A stretch of DNA of 64,000 bases from Vulcanimicrobiota bacterium (lineage in GTDB: Bacteria; Vulcanimicrobiota; Vulcanimicrobiia; Vulcanimicrobiales; Vulcanimicrobiaceae). Made by a program: the position numbers and the translations under genes. Below, piece by piece: positions 1-9,230 of the stretch. Location: contig JAAXCX010000011.1 of assembly GCA_013036105.1 (NCBI GenBank), positions 1-64,000 of the forward strand. The letters are read 5' to 3'. The notes beneath the pieces were generated by a model. The model saw nothing but the letters and a program-made list of their open reading frames with translations. It made no database searches and was not told where the DNA came from. Every line of letters starts with the position of its first letter. Positions within the stretch are counted from its first letter, which is position 1.

Positions 1-30
1 GGGGCGCTGCCTACTTTTGGGGGGGGTTGG

Positions 31-105
31 GGTGACTGACGGGCTACGATCCCGCGACCTTCGGCTTCACAGGCCGACGCTCTAACCAGCTGAGCTACAG
101 TCACC
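31..105 (-). tRNA. tRNA-His (GTG anticodon)
   Basis: The reverse strand folds as a cloverleaf. The 7-bp acceptor stem GTGACTG/CAGTCAC has the extra G-1 opposite C73 that marks tRNA-His. The anticodon loop reads TGTGAAG within a CGGCC/GCCG-type stem, giving anticodon GTG. No CCA is encoded. It is the last of three minus-strand tRNAs at this edge. Confidence 0.95.
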
Positions 106-108
106 ATG

Positions 109-181
<73 letters not shown>

Positions 182-247
182 CTACTCGAGCCTGAGATAG
201 AATACCACGGCCCGCAAGGTTGCTTCCAAGCGGGCCGCTGATTTTGG

Positions 248-321
248 TCGGGGCGACATGATTCGAACATGCGGCTTCTTCGTCCCAAACGAAGCGCTCT
301 ACCTGGCTGAGCTACGCCCCG
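248..321 (-). tRNA. tRNA-Pro (TGG anticodon)
   Basis: The acceptor stem CGGGGCG/CGCCCCG starts with C1, as usual for bacterial tRNA-Pro. The anticodon loop TTTGGGA lies within CTTCG/CGAAG and gives anticodon TGG. Its 5' end overlaps the last 10 nt of the HNH reading frame on the same strand. Confidence 0.95.
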
Positions 322-752
322 AGGCCTGCTCTGAACCATTTTAGTTGATGTGCGGTTCGGCGTCGATGGCAATTCGCGCACCGCACGTCGCACTTCGCCA
401 ATTCGGCCAAAACCCGCTTCCAGGGGTGTCCGTTAGAGACCATTTCGCTTAGGTTGCCGACTTTTTCTCCACACACATGGTCGAACTCCAACACGACAGC
501 GTCGGCAATTCCGCAGTCTACGCAAGCCTTACCGATAAGATACTCGCCTAGCCGCTCACGATTCCGCTGCCGGTATCGTTTTTGATTTACGTAGCGCCTC
601 TCGTTATGCTTCGGCCGATGTTGCCGGTAATGGCTTCGAGAGTATTCGCGTTGACAGGGTTTGCAGTACGCAGATGGCTTCAAGGTTTGGTAAGAGCGGA
701 TCGGAAATTCTGAAACGGGTAGCACGTTCTTGCATAAGTTACAATGTTTCAC
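312..752 (-). CDS. HNH-type endonuclease-like protein
   Basis: A 146-residue protein with a GTG start and a GAGGTG ribosome-binding site about 6 nt upstream. The N-terminal third has two CxxC pairs (CNLC near the start, CKPC around residue 30) followed by a very basic Arg/Lys/His-rich stretch. The C-terminal half has the HNH core: CVDCG, then LEFDHV, then RCANCHRRRT. This is a zinc-stabilised beta-beta-alpha nuclease fold of the kind found in stand-alone HNH and homing endonucleases. Its stop codon lies inside tRNA-Pro, and its base composition looks AT-richer than its neighbours. Together these suggest acquired DNA beside a tRNA array. Target and function are unknown. Confidence 0.75.
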   Translation of the reverse strand: MKHCNLCKNVLPVSEFPIRSYQTLKPSAYCKPCQREYSRSHYRQHRPKHNERRYVNQKRYRQRNRERLGEYLIGKACVDCGIADAVVLEFDHVCGEKVGNLSEMVSNGHPWKRVLAELAKCDVRCANCHRRRTAHQLKWFRAGLGA

Positions 753-803
753 AACAACACCTCGCTTTGTATCTATTATACTAAAAGCGAGTGTTTAAGT
801 TGT
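753..803 (-). promoter_or_regulatory. Inverted repeat enclosing a TATAAT box upstream of the HNH gene
   Basis: Arms CTCGCTTT (761-768) and AAAGCGAG (784-791) are exact complements. Outer AACAAC/GTTGTT arms (753-758, 798-803) extend the symmetry. On the minus strand a perfect TATAAT (775-780) sits in the loop, so the repeat straddles the probable HNH promoter. It could be an operator or a transcript hairpin. There is no U-run for a classical terminator, and no convincing -35. Confidence 0.45.
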
Positions 804-805
804 TG

Positions 806-1666
806 CTAAAACATTAACGAACCGCCTCCGATGTAACGAGTTAGATCAGAAATGGTATTGTCACTTGCAAATACTTTCGTTCCCGTAATTCGCAATCGCG
901 CCTTCATCGCTGCGCGCAGTATCTTCACATTAACTCCCGGCACCAGCAGCGTACACCACTCCGCATTGTAGCTCGCCCGCAATGCCGCCAGCGCATACGC
1001 GAGCATTTGCACGGAGTAATTATGCGACACCGACGCCATCGGTCCAATCCGCCCGCTCGGCCAAACATACGCATAGCCCGCAATCTCGGCTTCGCGCGTG
1101 AAGACAAACCCCTTAGCGTTATCAGCAAAGTACAAGTGGTCCGCCGGCCGCGCGGTGCCACGGACCTCGCGATCGAGTTGATTGAGCGCCGTCGCGTGCG
1201 ACATCGGATCGATCGGGACGGCGCCGAACCGGTGCTCACCGGCCGCCATCTTCTCCAGCTCACTGGCCCTCGGCACTTCGCCGGCGATCTCGAGCAGCGG
1301 CATTTGCATCGGCACAGCGACACGTGAATAAAACGCGAGTCCCTCCAAGTGCGCCGGATCCAAAACGCCACTTCGCGTAACCGCTCCGGCTCCGTCTGCC
1401 GCTGCCTTCAGAAGTGACAACCCTAGCCCGCGACCGCGAAACGACGGCTCGACGTACAAATCGCTGAGAAACCACTCGTCCTCGAGCGCGTGCGGCATGG
1501 CAATCCCAATCGCCGTTCCCTCGTCCCGTGCCACAAACACGCCGTTCGGCGCTACGTGCGCGAGGTCGACGTAAAGCCGCGCGTCGTGCTCATTCGCCGT
1601 GCGCCGGCGCGAAAAGTACGCAACTTCATCGGCGGTCCCAGGCCCGATGGCCTGCTCGTCAGCCAC
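806..1666 (-). CDS. GNAT-family N-acetyltransferase
   Basis: 286 residues. The N-terminal half is a GNAT domain whose acetyl-CoA loop reads VEPSFRGRGLGLSLL (about residues 71-85), matching the R/Q-x-x-G-x-G/A motif. The C-terminal half looks like a second, more divergent GNAT-like lobe. The likely role is acyl transfer from acyl-CoA to an unknown amine. The GTG start at 1666 overlaps the rdgB stop by 8 nt in another frame, so it is probably translationally coupled at the end of the M23-yggT-lepA-rdgB operon. The substrate cannot be predicted. Confidence 0.8.
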   Translation of the reverse strand: MADEQAIGPGTADEVAYFSRRRTANEHDARLYVDLAHVAPNGVFVARDEGTAIGIAMPHALEDEWFLSDLYVEPSFRGRGLGLSLLKAAADGAGAVTRSGVLDPAHLEGLAFYSRVAVPMQMPLLEIAGEVPRASELEKMAAGEHRFGAVPIDPMSHATALNQLDREVRGTARPADHLYFADNAKGFVFTREAEIAGYAYVWPSGRIGPMASVSHNYSVQMLAYALAALRASYNAEWCTLLVPGVNVKILRAAMKARLRITGTKVFASDNTISDLTRYIGGGSLMF

Positions 1667-2255
1667 GAACTCGCAACGCGCTCAAAAGCGCGCTCGCGGC
1701 GCGCCCGCGATGGCTGACGCGATTTTTGGCGTCATCGTCGAATTCGGCAAACGTCTTGCCGGCGGGCGGATAAAAGAAAACCGGATCGTATCCGAAGCCG
1801 AATTTCCCGTGCTCTTCACCGGCGATCGCGCCGCGAACCTCGCCGTACCCCTTTACTTCGCTGCCATCATCGAGAATGAGAAGCATCGCGCAACAAAATT
1901 TTGCCGCGCGTTTATCCGCGGGAATATCCCGCAGCTCTTCCAGCAACGCTTCGCGCCGCGCGGGCCAAGTCGCATCCGGCCCTTGGTAACGCGAGGAAAG
2001 AACGCCGGGGCGTCCGCCCAGCGCGGTTACCTCGAGCCCGGAATCATCGGACAGCACCGCGCCCTCCACGCCCGCCTGCTGAAGTTGCTCGCGCAACGCG
2101 TGCGCTTTGATGGCGGCGTTTTCGACGTAGCTCGTCTCACCCTCAGCGGGCTCAGCGTACAACGGATATGTATCGAGGTCGAGCTCCGTCCCGGCGAATA
2201 TCGCGCGCAGCTCGCCAAGCTTGCCGAGATTCTTCGTCGCGACGAACGTCTTCAC
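1659..2255 (-). CDS. rdgB: RdgB/HAM1-family non-canonical purine NTP pyrophosphatase
   Basis: 198 residues, the normal size for Ham1. The family hydrolyses ITP, dITP and XTP to monophosphates and so cleans the nucleotide pool. Diagnostic features are the N-terminal FVATKNLGKLGEL (substrate-binding T/S-x-N-x-x-K), LSDDSGLEV with its catalytic acids, FGFGYDPVF in the second half, and the C-terminal SHRG. The GTG start lies 5 nt after the lepA stop, inside the operon. A short Thr/Glu-rich N-terminus after the first strand is unremarkable. Confidence 0.93.
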   Translation of the reverse strand: MKTFVATKNLGKLGELRAIFAGTELDLDTYPLYAEPAEGETSYVENAAIKAHALREQLQQAGVEGAVLSDDSGLEVTALGGRPGVLSSRYQGPDATWPARREALLEELRDIPADKRAAKFCCAMLLILDDGSEVKGYGEVRGAIAGEEHGKFGFGYDPVFFYPPAGKTFAEFDDDAKNRVSHRGRAASALLSALRVRG

Positions 2256-2260
2256 GCGAG

Positions 2261-4078
2261 CTAGTCGGAACCCAAACGCAGCACCGCCATAAACGCCTCC
2301 TGCGGCAGATCGACTTTGCCGACGCGCTTCATGCGCTCTTTGCCGATCTTCTGCTTCTCCAAGAGCTTGCGTTTACGCGTGATGTCGCCACCGTAGCACT
2401 TGGCCAGCACGTTCTTGCGCATCGCGCTCACCGTTTCGCGCGCGACGATCTTCCCGCCAATCGCCGCTTGAATCGGCACCTCGAACATCTGCCGCGGGAT
2501 CAGTTCTTTGAGCTTCTCCGCCAGCGCGCGCCCGCGAGCGGCGGCCCGTTCGCGCGAAATAATGAACGAGAGCGCGTCCACCACGTCGCCGCCCAGCAAA
2601 ATCTCCAGCTTGACAAGGTCGCCTTCACGGTAGCCTATGATGTCGTAATCCAGCGAAGCGTAGCCTTTCGTGCGTGACTTCAGCTGATCGAAGTAGTCGA
2701 TGATCACCTCGATCAGCGGCATCTCATACGTCATTATGACGCGGCCGTCGTGGAGATATTCCATGTTGCCGAGCTCCCCGCGCCGCGCTTGCGTGATCTC
2801 CATAATCGCGCCGACGTACTCCGGCGGCGTAATGATCGTCGCCTTGACGTACGGCTCTTCGATGGTCGAAATCAGGGTCGTGGCCGGAAGTTTGCTCGGA
2901 TTGTCGATCATCTCCACCGTGCCGTCCGTCCGCGTAACGCGGAAGACGACCGAAGGCGACGTGGCAATCAAGTCGAGCGCGTAATCCCGCTCCAGGCGCT
3001 CTTGCACGATCTCCATGTGCAGCAAGCCCAGGAAACCGCAACGGAAGCCAAATCCCAGCGCAACCGACGTTTCCGGCTCGTACGTGAATGCGGCGTCGTT
3101 GAGTTTGAGTTTCTCGAGCGCGTCGCGCAGCGCGCCATACTCGGCTCCTTCGTTCGGATACAGCCCGCAGTAAACCATTGGCACCGCTTTGCGGTATCCG
3201 GTCAAAGGAACGTGCGCGGGATCGCTCGCCCCGGTGATCGTATCGCCGACGTCGATCTCTCCCAGCGATTTGATATTGCCGATCACGTAACCCACGCCGC
3301 CCATGTCGAGCTTCGCGGTCGGCTGCATCTGCGGAGCGAAGATGCCGACCTCGGTGCACTCGAAAACGCGCTGGTGCGCCATCGACATGAACTTCGTGCC
3401 TGCGTGCAGCTCGCCGTCGGCGACGCGCACATACGCAACGACGCCACGATAGGAATCGAACTGTGCGTTAAATACTAAACCGCGCAAATGGTCGCGGTGG
3501 CCCTTCGGGGGCGGAATCCGGTGCACGATCGCTTCAAGAATCTCGTCGATGCCTACGCCATTTTTTGCGCTGGCCAAGATGCATTCGCTGCGTTCCATGA
3601 TCAGAAGTTCTTCGACTTCGCCCATCACGCGCTCTGGGTCGGCAGCGGGCAGATCGATCTTATTGATGACCGGGATGATCGTCAGATCGTGTTCGAGCGC
3701 CAGGTGATAGTTCGCAAGCGTCTGCGCTTCAATGCCTTGGGCCGCGTCGATGATGAGAATCGCGCCTTCGCACGCGGCGAGCGATCGCGAGACCTCATAC
3801 GAGAAGTCAACATGGCCGGGCGTGTCGATCAGATTCAGTTGATATGTCTTGCCGTCGCGCGCCGGATAGTTCAGCGTAACGGGATGCATCCTGATGGTGA
3901 TCCCGCGTTCGCGCTCCAAGTCCATCGCGTCGAGCGCCTGATCTTCCATGTTTCGCAGCTCGATCGTACGCGTCATTTCGAGCAGCCGGTCGGAGAGCGT
4001 CGTTTTCCCGTGGTCGATGTGGGCGATGATGCAAAAGTTGCGGACGCCCTCCGCAATCTCGCTACGGTGAGCGGTCAA
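2261..4078 (-). CDS. lepA: Elongation factor 4 (LepA), ribosome-associated GTPase
   Basis: 605 residues, full length for EF-4, which acts on stalled or mis-translocated ribosomes. The G1 motif is AHIDHGKTT (about residues 19-27), G3 is DTPGHVDF and G4 is NKID. The C-terminal domain typical of LepA, with its basic tail, is present. The start is a TTG whose TTGA overlaps the yggT stop by 4 nt. No ATG or GTG lies before the conserved [10 protein letters not shown] segment, so TTG is the credible start. It is the third gene of the M23-yggT-lepA-rdgB-GNAT operon. Confidence 0.97.
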   Translation of the reverse strand: MTAHRSEIAEGVRNFCIIAHIDHGKTTLSDRLLEMTRTIELRNMEDQALDAMDLERERGITIRMHPVTLNYPARDGKTYQLNLIDTPGHVDFSYEVSRSLAACEGAILIIDAAQGIEAQTLANYHLALEHDLTIIPVINKIDLPAADPERVMGEVEELLIMERSECILASAKNGVGIDEILEAIVHRIPPPKGHRDHLRGLVFNAQFDSYRGVVAYVRVADGELHAGTKFMSMAHQRVFECTEVGIFAPQMQPTAKLDMGGVGYVIGNIKSLGEIDVGDTITGASDPAHVPLTGYRKAVPMVYCGLYPNEGAEYGALRDALEKLKLNDAAFTYEPETSVALGFGFRCGFLGLLHMEIVQERLERDYALDLIATSPSVVFRVTRTDGTVEMIDNPSKLPATTLISTIEEPYVKATIITPPEYVGAIMEITQARRGELGNMEYLHDGRVIMTYEMPLIEVIIDYFDQLKSRTKGYASLDYDIIGYREGDLVKLEILLGGDVVDALSFIISRERAAARGRALAEKLKELIPRQMFEVPIQAAIGGKIVARETVSAMRKNVLAKCYGGDITRKRKLLEKQKIGKERMKRVGKVDLPQEAFMAVLRLGSD

Positions 4079-4350
4079 TAGCAGGCAAACGCGTTAGGCC
4101 GGATCAAAAGATTGTCCAGCAGCCACAACAGGAAGATGACGATCATGAACGACCAGTCGATGCCCGCAGTCGGCGGGACTAGACGCCGAACGGGAGCCAG
4201 CACTGGTTCGACGAGCATATCGACCCAGCGGCTCCAAGCACCGCGAAGGTCCGGCACGAACGAAAGCACGGCGTAGACGAGCATGACGATCGTATAGAGC
4301 CAGATCACTTTGTCCAGCACAAAAAAGACCTGGCAAGATAGTGCGCTCAT
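4075..4350 (-). CDS. YggT-family small membrane protein
   Basis: 91 residues with two hydrophobic segments (about 12-32 and 68-85) flanking the conserved [14 protein letters not shown] element of the YggT family. The family is found near cell-division and SRP genes and is linked to membrane-protein or division functions, without a defined biochemical activity. The stop overlaps the TTG start of lepA, and the gene lies 12 nt after the M23 peptidase gene. Confidence 0.88.
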   Translation of the reverse strand: MSALSCQVFFVLDKVIWLYTIVMLVYAVLSFVPDLRGAWSRWVDMLVEPVLAPVRRLVPPTAGIDWSFMIVIFLLWLLDNLLIRPNAFACY

Positions 4351-4362
4351 GAAGGGGCGGTT

Positions 4363-5286
4363 CTAGGGAAGAGAGGCTAAAACTTTTGGCGGGACTCCGC
4401 TCAGGTAAGGCGCCGGATCCACCGCGGTGCCGTTGAGCATCACCTGATAGTGCAGATGCGGGCCGGTCGAAAAGCCGGTGTCGCCCACGAGGCCGATCAG
4501 CTCGCCCTTGTGGACGTACTGCCCGGCGGAAACGTCGAAGTGCGAGAGATGCGCGTACCACGTGTGGTAGCCGTTGCCGTGATCGATATCGATCTTCATC
4601 CCGTAGCCGCCGTCCCAACCCGCGCTGGCGATGGTCCCGGCGGCCGCAGCGTGGATGGCGTCCCCATAATTCGCGCCGAGGTCGATGCCCGGGTGAAATT
4701 CAACGTCGGGAGCCGAGCGATAACAGAAGCACCCCACGACCGGCGCGCCTTCCACCGGATCGATCGATGGAATGGCGGCGAGCAGCCGCGCGCGGGCCAA
4801 TTCCGCGAGATGATGCATGTTCAGGACGTGCAGCGTCAGCCGGCGCAAATCGTCGGCCTGGCGGAACGTTTCATTTGAAGCTTGCGCGAGCTGGTCGACG
4901 TGGCGTGCTAACTGCACGACGCCGGGCTTGGCCGCGGACGGCACCCACGATGTCTTCTGTACGGCGCTGCCGTGCGGCCGCGGTTTCGATCCGACGCCAA
5001 TCAGTTGCTGAATCTCTTGATTCTGGCGCTGAACTTGCTGGAGCTGCGAGCGGATGGCGCTGGCCTTTTTGTCCAGGCTCTGCAACTGTTCGTGCTGGGA
5101 CTGGAGCGCCGCCTGTTGAGCGTGTACGCGGAAGACCTGGAATCCCGCCGCCGCCAATACCAACAGCAAGGCTGCCGCTAGTGCAGCGGAGCCCGAAACG
5201 ATGTGTTTGCGCGTCACTTCAAAGCGATGAACGACATCGCCCCGTTGCGGCACGATCTTAATGAAGTAGCGTTCTTTTATGCTCAA
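4363..5286 (-). CDS. M23-family peptidase with coiled coil (LytM-like)
   Basis: 307 residues. A cytoplasmic N-terminus (about 1-30) is followed by one transmembrane helix (about 31-53), a Gln-rich coiled coil (about 54-100), a linker, and a C-terminal M23 domain. Zinc-site motifs HPGIDLG and HLHYQ are both present, so the domain looks catalytically competent. Such proteins cleave peptidoglycan cross-bridges or act as division and elongation activators. The start is TTG at 5286. The SRP RNA gene lies 85 nt upstream on the same strand and could share its transcript. Confidence 0.88.
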   Translation of the reverse strand: MSIKERYFIKIVPQRGDVVHRFEVTRKHIVSGSAALAAALLLVLAAAGFQVFRVHAQQAALQSQHEQLQSLDKKASAIRSQLQQVQRQNQEIQQLIGVGSKPRPHGSAVQKTSWVPSAAKPGVVQLARHVDQLAQASNETFRQADDLRRLTLHVLNMHHLAELARARLLAAIPSIDPVEGAPVVGCFCYRSAPDVEFHPGIDLGANYGDAIHAAAAGTIASAGWDGGYGMKIDIDHGNGYHTWYAHLSHFDVSAGQYVHKGELIGLVGDTGFSTGPHLHYQVMLNGTAVDPAPYLSGVPPKVLASLP

Positions 5287-5371
5287 AAAAAGCTCATCCG
5301 GCGTACGGTTAGCCGGGACGAGGCAGGTTCGCGCCTGGGCTATCCCGCCCTCCCCGGATACGAGTTCTTAA

Positions 5372-5487
5372 CCACAACGGGAGTCAGGTGGCTCGCGGCA
5401 CCCGTAAGGGCTCGCTTACCGTTGCTCCCTTCCGGTCCTGGCGGGGTTCACGAGGTTACGCTGCGCGAGGCCCGGCCCCCGTTATGG
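5372..5487 (-). ncRNA. ffs: Bacterial small SRP RNA (4.5S-type)
   Basis: The reverse strand contains the SRP domain IV signature, with CAGGACCGGAAGGGAGCA carrying the GGAA tetraloop and the asymmetric A-rich internal loop. The flanks pair as a long hairpin. CCATAACGGG at the 5' end pairs with CCCGTTGTGG at the 3' end with one G-U, and CTCGCG pairs with CGCGAG further in. This gives about 116 nt. It is the RNA partner of Ffh, encoded at 47933-49270. A nested GC-rich stem downstream (about 5310-5345) lacks a U-run. Confidence 0.93.
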
Positions 5488-5495
5488 CGACAAGC

Positions 5496-5522
5496 ATCAT
5501 AGCACAAAGGGGCGATTTCCAA
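5496..5522 (-). promoter_or_regulatory. Probable ffs promoter
   Basis: On the minus strand an extended -10, TGCTATGAT (hexamer at 5496-5501), follows TTGGAA (5517-5522) with a short 15-bp spacer. A start site 7-9 nt downstream would coincide with the 5' end of the SRP RNA stem. The TGn extension compensates for the poor spacing. Confidence 0.55.
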
Positions 5523-5557
5523 CGTTTCCAAAAACGACATCTCTCCGGAGGTACACC

Positions 5558-7606
5558 TTGAAGCGCATTGCCCTCTACGCCGTCCTGTTGCTCGCTTGCC
5601 CGCTCCCAGCCGCCGCCGCCGACGGCGCGACAGTCCCCGTCGCCTGGAATCTGACCAAAGATCAAATCGCCTCGTCTTGTAAGACGGCAATCGCCCAAGC
5701 CCAAGAGCAGCTAAAATCTATCTTGGCGCAGCGCGGCACGCGAACGTTCGCCAACACCGTTCTGCGTTTGGAAAACCTGTCGTCGGATCTGAACGACTCA
5801 ACGATCGCCGACCAATTCCTTTTCAACGTGACCACCGACCCGGCGGTGCAGCAGGCCTCGCTGAACTGCAACAACGACGAATCGTCCTTCTTCACCGACT
5901 TAACCGCGAGCCCGCAACTCTACGCGGCTCTCGCCGCGGCCGTGCGCGGGAACACTGCAAAAGACGTCTATCAGCGCAAGCTCGCGTCGAGCTGGCTCGA
6001 CACGCTCAAGCGCAGCGGTGCGGGTTTATCTTCGGCGCGCCGTTTGGAATTCGTCCGGCTCAGCAAAGAACTGACGGACTTGCAAAACACATTCGCGCAA
6101 AATCTCGGGAACGACGCAACATCGATTACCATAACGGCGGCTCAAGCGGCAGTGCTGCCGGCGAGTTTAACCGCGGGCCTCAAGGCTGCGCCGGGCGGGG
6201 GCTACATCGTCCCGGTGAACGAAAGCACCGTTACGCCCTTCATGCAGGATCAATCCGACGAATCGGCGCGCCAAGCATATTATCTCGCATACAATAATCG
6301 CGAAGCCGCCGCCAACACGCCGTTGCTCGAACGCGCCATCGCGGTTCGCGATCGTCTCGCTCACTTGCTCGGATACGAAACCTGGGCCGCCTATCAAGTC
6401 TCCAACCGCACCGCAAAAACACCCCAGCGGATCGAAACGTTCTTGGGCGGCTTGGATAAAACGCTGCTGCCCAAGGCGCGCGCCGAAGTCGCAGCTTTGG
6501 CGTCACTCAAGGCTTCCGATACGCACGATCCGGCCGCGGTGCTGCACCCGTGGGACTTTACCTACTACGACAACATGCTGCACAAGACGCAATATGCAGT
6601 CGATTCAAACGAGATAAAGCAGTACTTCCCCGTCCAGCACACGATCGACGCGGTGCTCGACATCTACCACCGGCTGCTGGGTGTGAATTTCAAACAAATC
6701 ACGCCGACCGACGCGTGGAATCCGGACGTGCTCGAGTATGCGGTCAACGACTCGGCTACCGGACGCTTCATCGGAACGACGTATTTCGATCTCTATCCGC
6801 GGCCGCACAAATACGGCCACTTTGCGAACTTTCCGATCTTGCCGGTGCGCAGGCTCTCCAACGGAACGTACCGCCCGCCGTTTGCGGCGGTCGTTGGAAA
6901 CTGGCCGCGGCCCGCTCCGGGACAACCGGCGCTTCTCAGCCACGACGACGTCGTCACTTTCTTTCACGAGTTCGGTCATAACATGGCTGCGCTGCTCGCC
7001 ACCGCGCCGTACGAATCACTCTCCACCGGTTTCGTCTGGGACTTCGTCGAGGCGCCTTCACAGATGCTCGAAAACTTCGTCTGGCAGCCTTCGGTCGTCA
7101 AGCAGATCAGTTCGAACTGGCAGACGGGGCAGCCGATGCCCGACGATCTGATTAGCAGTTTGATCAAGACGCGGTACGTTGACTATGCCTACGCGACGAC
7201 ACGCCAGATTATGTACGCGCAGATCGACATGGCCTATCACACCAGCGGCCCGCACGTCGATACGACGGCGGTATGGGATCACCTCGCAGCGGAGCTCACG
7301 CCGATGCCCGCGGCGCCCGATACGCACCCGCAAGCATCGTTCGGCCATTTAATGGGCGGATATGACGCCGGATACTACGGCTACCTGTGGTCTAAAGTCT
7401 ACGCCCAAGATATGTTCACGGCGTTCCTGAACGGGGGCCTCGAAAGTCCGGCCGTCGGCATGCGCTACCGGCGCGACATCTTGCAACCTGCGCGCACATA
7501 CGATCCGGACGTTGAAGTGAAGAACTTCCTCGGACGCCCGATGAACCCGAACGCCTTTTACGCCGAGTTCAACAATCCGCAGCCGCCCGGGGTCACGAAA
7601 CCATGA
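5558..7606 (+). CDS. Exported M3-family metallopeptidase (oligopeptidase-like)
   Basis: 682 residues. The signal peptide spans residues 1-22 with an AAAA-type cleavage region. The zinc motif HEFGH in FFHEFGHNMAALL (about residue 470) and the downstream catalytic helix identify peptidase family M3 (thimet oligopeptidase/Dcp). Family members cut short peptides. Here the location is outside the cytoplasm, unlike PrlC or PepF. The TTG start at 5558 follows a clear CCGGAGGT ribosome-binding site with 5-6 nt spacing. The stop overlaps the next gene by 4 nt (ATGA). Confidence 0.92.
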   Translation: MKRIALYAVLLLACPLPAAAADGATVPVAWNLTKDQIASSCKTAIAQAQEQLKSILAQRGTRTFANTVLRLENLSSDLNDSTIADQFLFNVTTDPAVQQASLNCNNDESSFFTDLTASPQLYAALAAAVRGNTAKDVYQRKLASSWLDTLKRSGAGLSSARRLEFVRLSKELTDLQNTFAQNLGNDATSITITAAQAAVLPASLTAGLKAAPGGGYIVPVNESTVTPFMQDQSDESARQAYYLAYNNREAAANTPLLERAIAVRDRLAHLLGYETWAAYQVSNRTAKTPQRIETFLGGLDKTLLPKARAEVAALASLKASDTHDPAAVLHPWDFTYYDNMLHKTQYAVDSNEIKQYFPVQHTIDAVLDIYHRLLGVNFKQITPTDAWNPDVLEYAVNDSATGRFIGTTYFDLYPRPHKYGHFANFPILPVRRLSNGTYRPPFAAVVGNWPRPAPGQPALLSHDDVVTFFHEFGHNMAALLATAPYESLSTGFVWDFVEAPSQMLENFVWQPSVVKQISSNWQTGQPMPDDLISSLIKTRYVDYAYATTRQIMYAQIDMAYHTSGPHVDTTAVWDHLAAELTPMPAAPDTHPQASFGHLMGGYDAGYYGYLWSKVYAQDMFTAFLNGGLESPAVGMRYRRDILQPARTYDPDVEVKNFLGRPMNPNAFYAEFNNPQPPGVTKP

Positions 7607-8070
7607 TGCTTGCGGCTGCGGCATTCGCGCTAGCGTCGTATACCTTCAAGCCGAATACCTCACTTCCGTTCACCGCGGTTTACGACAAGTGCGGCGGCGG
7701 CAACGTCTCGCCGGAGCTGCATTGGTCAAACGCGCCGCGCGGAACGCGCAGTTTCGCGCTGATTCTCTACGATCCGGATGCGACAGGCGGCTGGTACCAT
7801 TGGGTTGCCTATAACATCCCCGGGTCGATCAGCGAGCTCCGCGCCGGCATCAGCTTACAGCTCGCCGAGGTAGGCGCAACATCGTTCGGTCAATTGCGCT
7901 ATGGCGGCCCATGCCCGCCACCGGGCAAAGTCCATCACTATATCTTCACGCTGTATGCGCTGGATGCAAAGCGAATCGGTCCGACGGGAATGACCGGGCC
8001 GCGCGCGGAGGCCGCGATGCGCAATCATGTGCTCGGGCGCGCAACCATAACGGGTCTGTACAAGCGCTGA
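7603..8070 (+). CDS. Exported PEBP / YbhB-YbcL family protein
   Basis: 155 residues with a short hydrophobic N-terminus (a possible signal peptide) followed by a phosphatidylethanolamine-binding-protein fold. Signatures are NVSPELHWSNAP, the DPDA ligand-pocket motif, HWVAYNIP and the conserved GPCPPPGKVHHY segment. Bacterial family members have no settled function. Translational coupling is likely on both sides: ATGA overlap with the M3 peptidase and TGATG overlap with hmgA. Confidence 0.9.
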   Translation: MMLAAAAFALASYTFKPNTSLPFTAVYDKCGGGNVSPELHWSNAPRGTRSFALILYDPDATGGWYHWVAYNIPGSISELRAGISLQLAEVGATSFGQLRYGGPCPPPGKVHHYIFTLYALDAKRIGPTGMTGPRAEAAMRNHVLGRATITGLYKR

Positions 8071-9227
8071 TGCCCTCTTACTTACGCGCGGGCGAACTTC
8101 CGCCGAAGCGCCACATCCAATTCCGGCGTCCCGATGGCCAGCTTTACGCCGAAGAGCTTTTTTCGACGAAGGGGTTTGAGAGCGCGTACTCGCTGCTCTA
8201 TCATCTCCGGCCGCCGACCGCCACGCTCGAAGTGCGGCCCTGGAAGCGCGCCGGCGTCGAGCTGCTGCCGAACGAGCCGTTGCGCAACCGCCATTTTAGA
8301 ACGAACGAGATTCCCGCAGGCAAAGACGCGATCGAAGCGCGCACGCCGGTTTTAGGAAACTCCGACGTACTGGTCGGTGTTTCGGAGACCTCGGAGCCGA
8401 TGGACTACTTTTACCGCAACGTCGGCGGCGACGAGTTGCTGTTCGTTCACCGCGGACAGGGTACGATCCAAACGCCGTTTGGGAATCTCGATTATCACGC
8501 AAGGGATTACCTGCTGATCCCGACCGGTACCACATATAAGGTTTTGCCGGAATCGCCGACCCGCATGCTCGTTTATGAAAGCAGCGGCATGATCACGATT
8601 CCGCGCAAATTTCGCAACGATTTCGGACAACTCGAGGAACACGCGCCTTACTACGAACGCGACTTTCGCGGTCCGGAGCTCCGCGCTCCGATCGAGGAAA
8701 CCGGCGAATTCGAAGTGCGCGTCACCAATGCGGGGCGAAACGCGGTCTACACCGTACAAAACCATCCGTGCGACGTCGTCGGATGGGACGGCTACTGCTA
8801 TCCGTACGCTTTCAATCTCGATGAATATGCGCCGGTTACCGGAAAGCTCCATCAGCCGCCGCCGTCACACGCGACGTTCGAAGCGCCGGGCGCCGCGTTT
8901 TGCGCATTCGTTCCGCGCATGTTCGATTATCATCCGCTCGCGATCCCGATTCCGTACAACCACTCGAGCGTGGATTGCGACGAAGTGCTCTACTACGTCA
9001 GCGGAAATTTCATGAGCCGCCGCGGCGTCGAGGAGGGCTCGATCACGCTGCACGCCGCCGGCGCTCCGCACGGACCACAACCGGGAGCGGTTGAAGCGAG
9101 CCTCGGAAAAACATCGACCGACGAGATCGCGGTCATGGTCGACACCTTCGCGCCGCTCCAGATCGCGAAGCCGGCACTCAAAGTCGAGGACGATGGATAC
9201 TATCGTTCGTGGGTGAGTACGCCGTAA
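8070..9227 (+). CDS. hmgA: Homogentisate 1,2-dioxygenase
   Basis: 385 residues. This cupin-fold Fe(II) enzyme opens the ring of homogentisate to 4-maleylacetoacetate in tyrosine and phenylalanine breakdown. Visible iron-site elements are YNHSSVDCDEVLYYV (His and Glu) and GAPHGPQPG (second His) near the C-terminus. I chose ATG 8070, which overlaps the preceding stop by one base. The frame is open further upstream, but the earlier codons read through the PEBP gene. It converges on fahA with 3 nt between the stops. Confidence 0.95.
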   Translation: MPSYLRAGELPPKRHIQFRRPDGQLYAEELFSTKGFESAYSLLYHLRPPTATLEVRPWKRAGVELLPNEPLRNRHFRTNEIPAGKDAIEARTPVLGNSDVLVGVSETSEPMDYFYRNVGGDELLFVHRGQGTIQTPFGNLDYHARDYLLIPTGTTYKVLPESPTRMLVYESSGMITIPRKFRNDFGQLEEHAPYYERDFRGPELRAPIEETGEFEVRVTNAGRNAVYTVQNHPCDVVGWDGYCYPYAFNLDEYAPVTGKLHQPPPSHATFEAPGAAFCAFVPRMFDYHPLAIPIPYNHSSVDCDEVLYYVSGNFMSRRGVEEGSITLHAAGAPHGPQPGAVEASLGKTSTDEIAVMVDTFAPLQIAKPALKVEDDGYYRSWVSTP

Positions 9228-9230
9228 AAT

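Noticed and set aside
5310-5345. GC-rich nested stem between the SRP RNA and the M23 peptidase gene as a terminator or riboswitch
   Set aside because: There is no U-run and no match to a known riboswitch (including c-di-AMP) by eye, so I did not list it.
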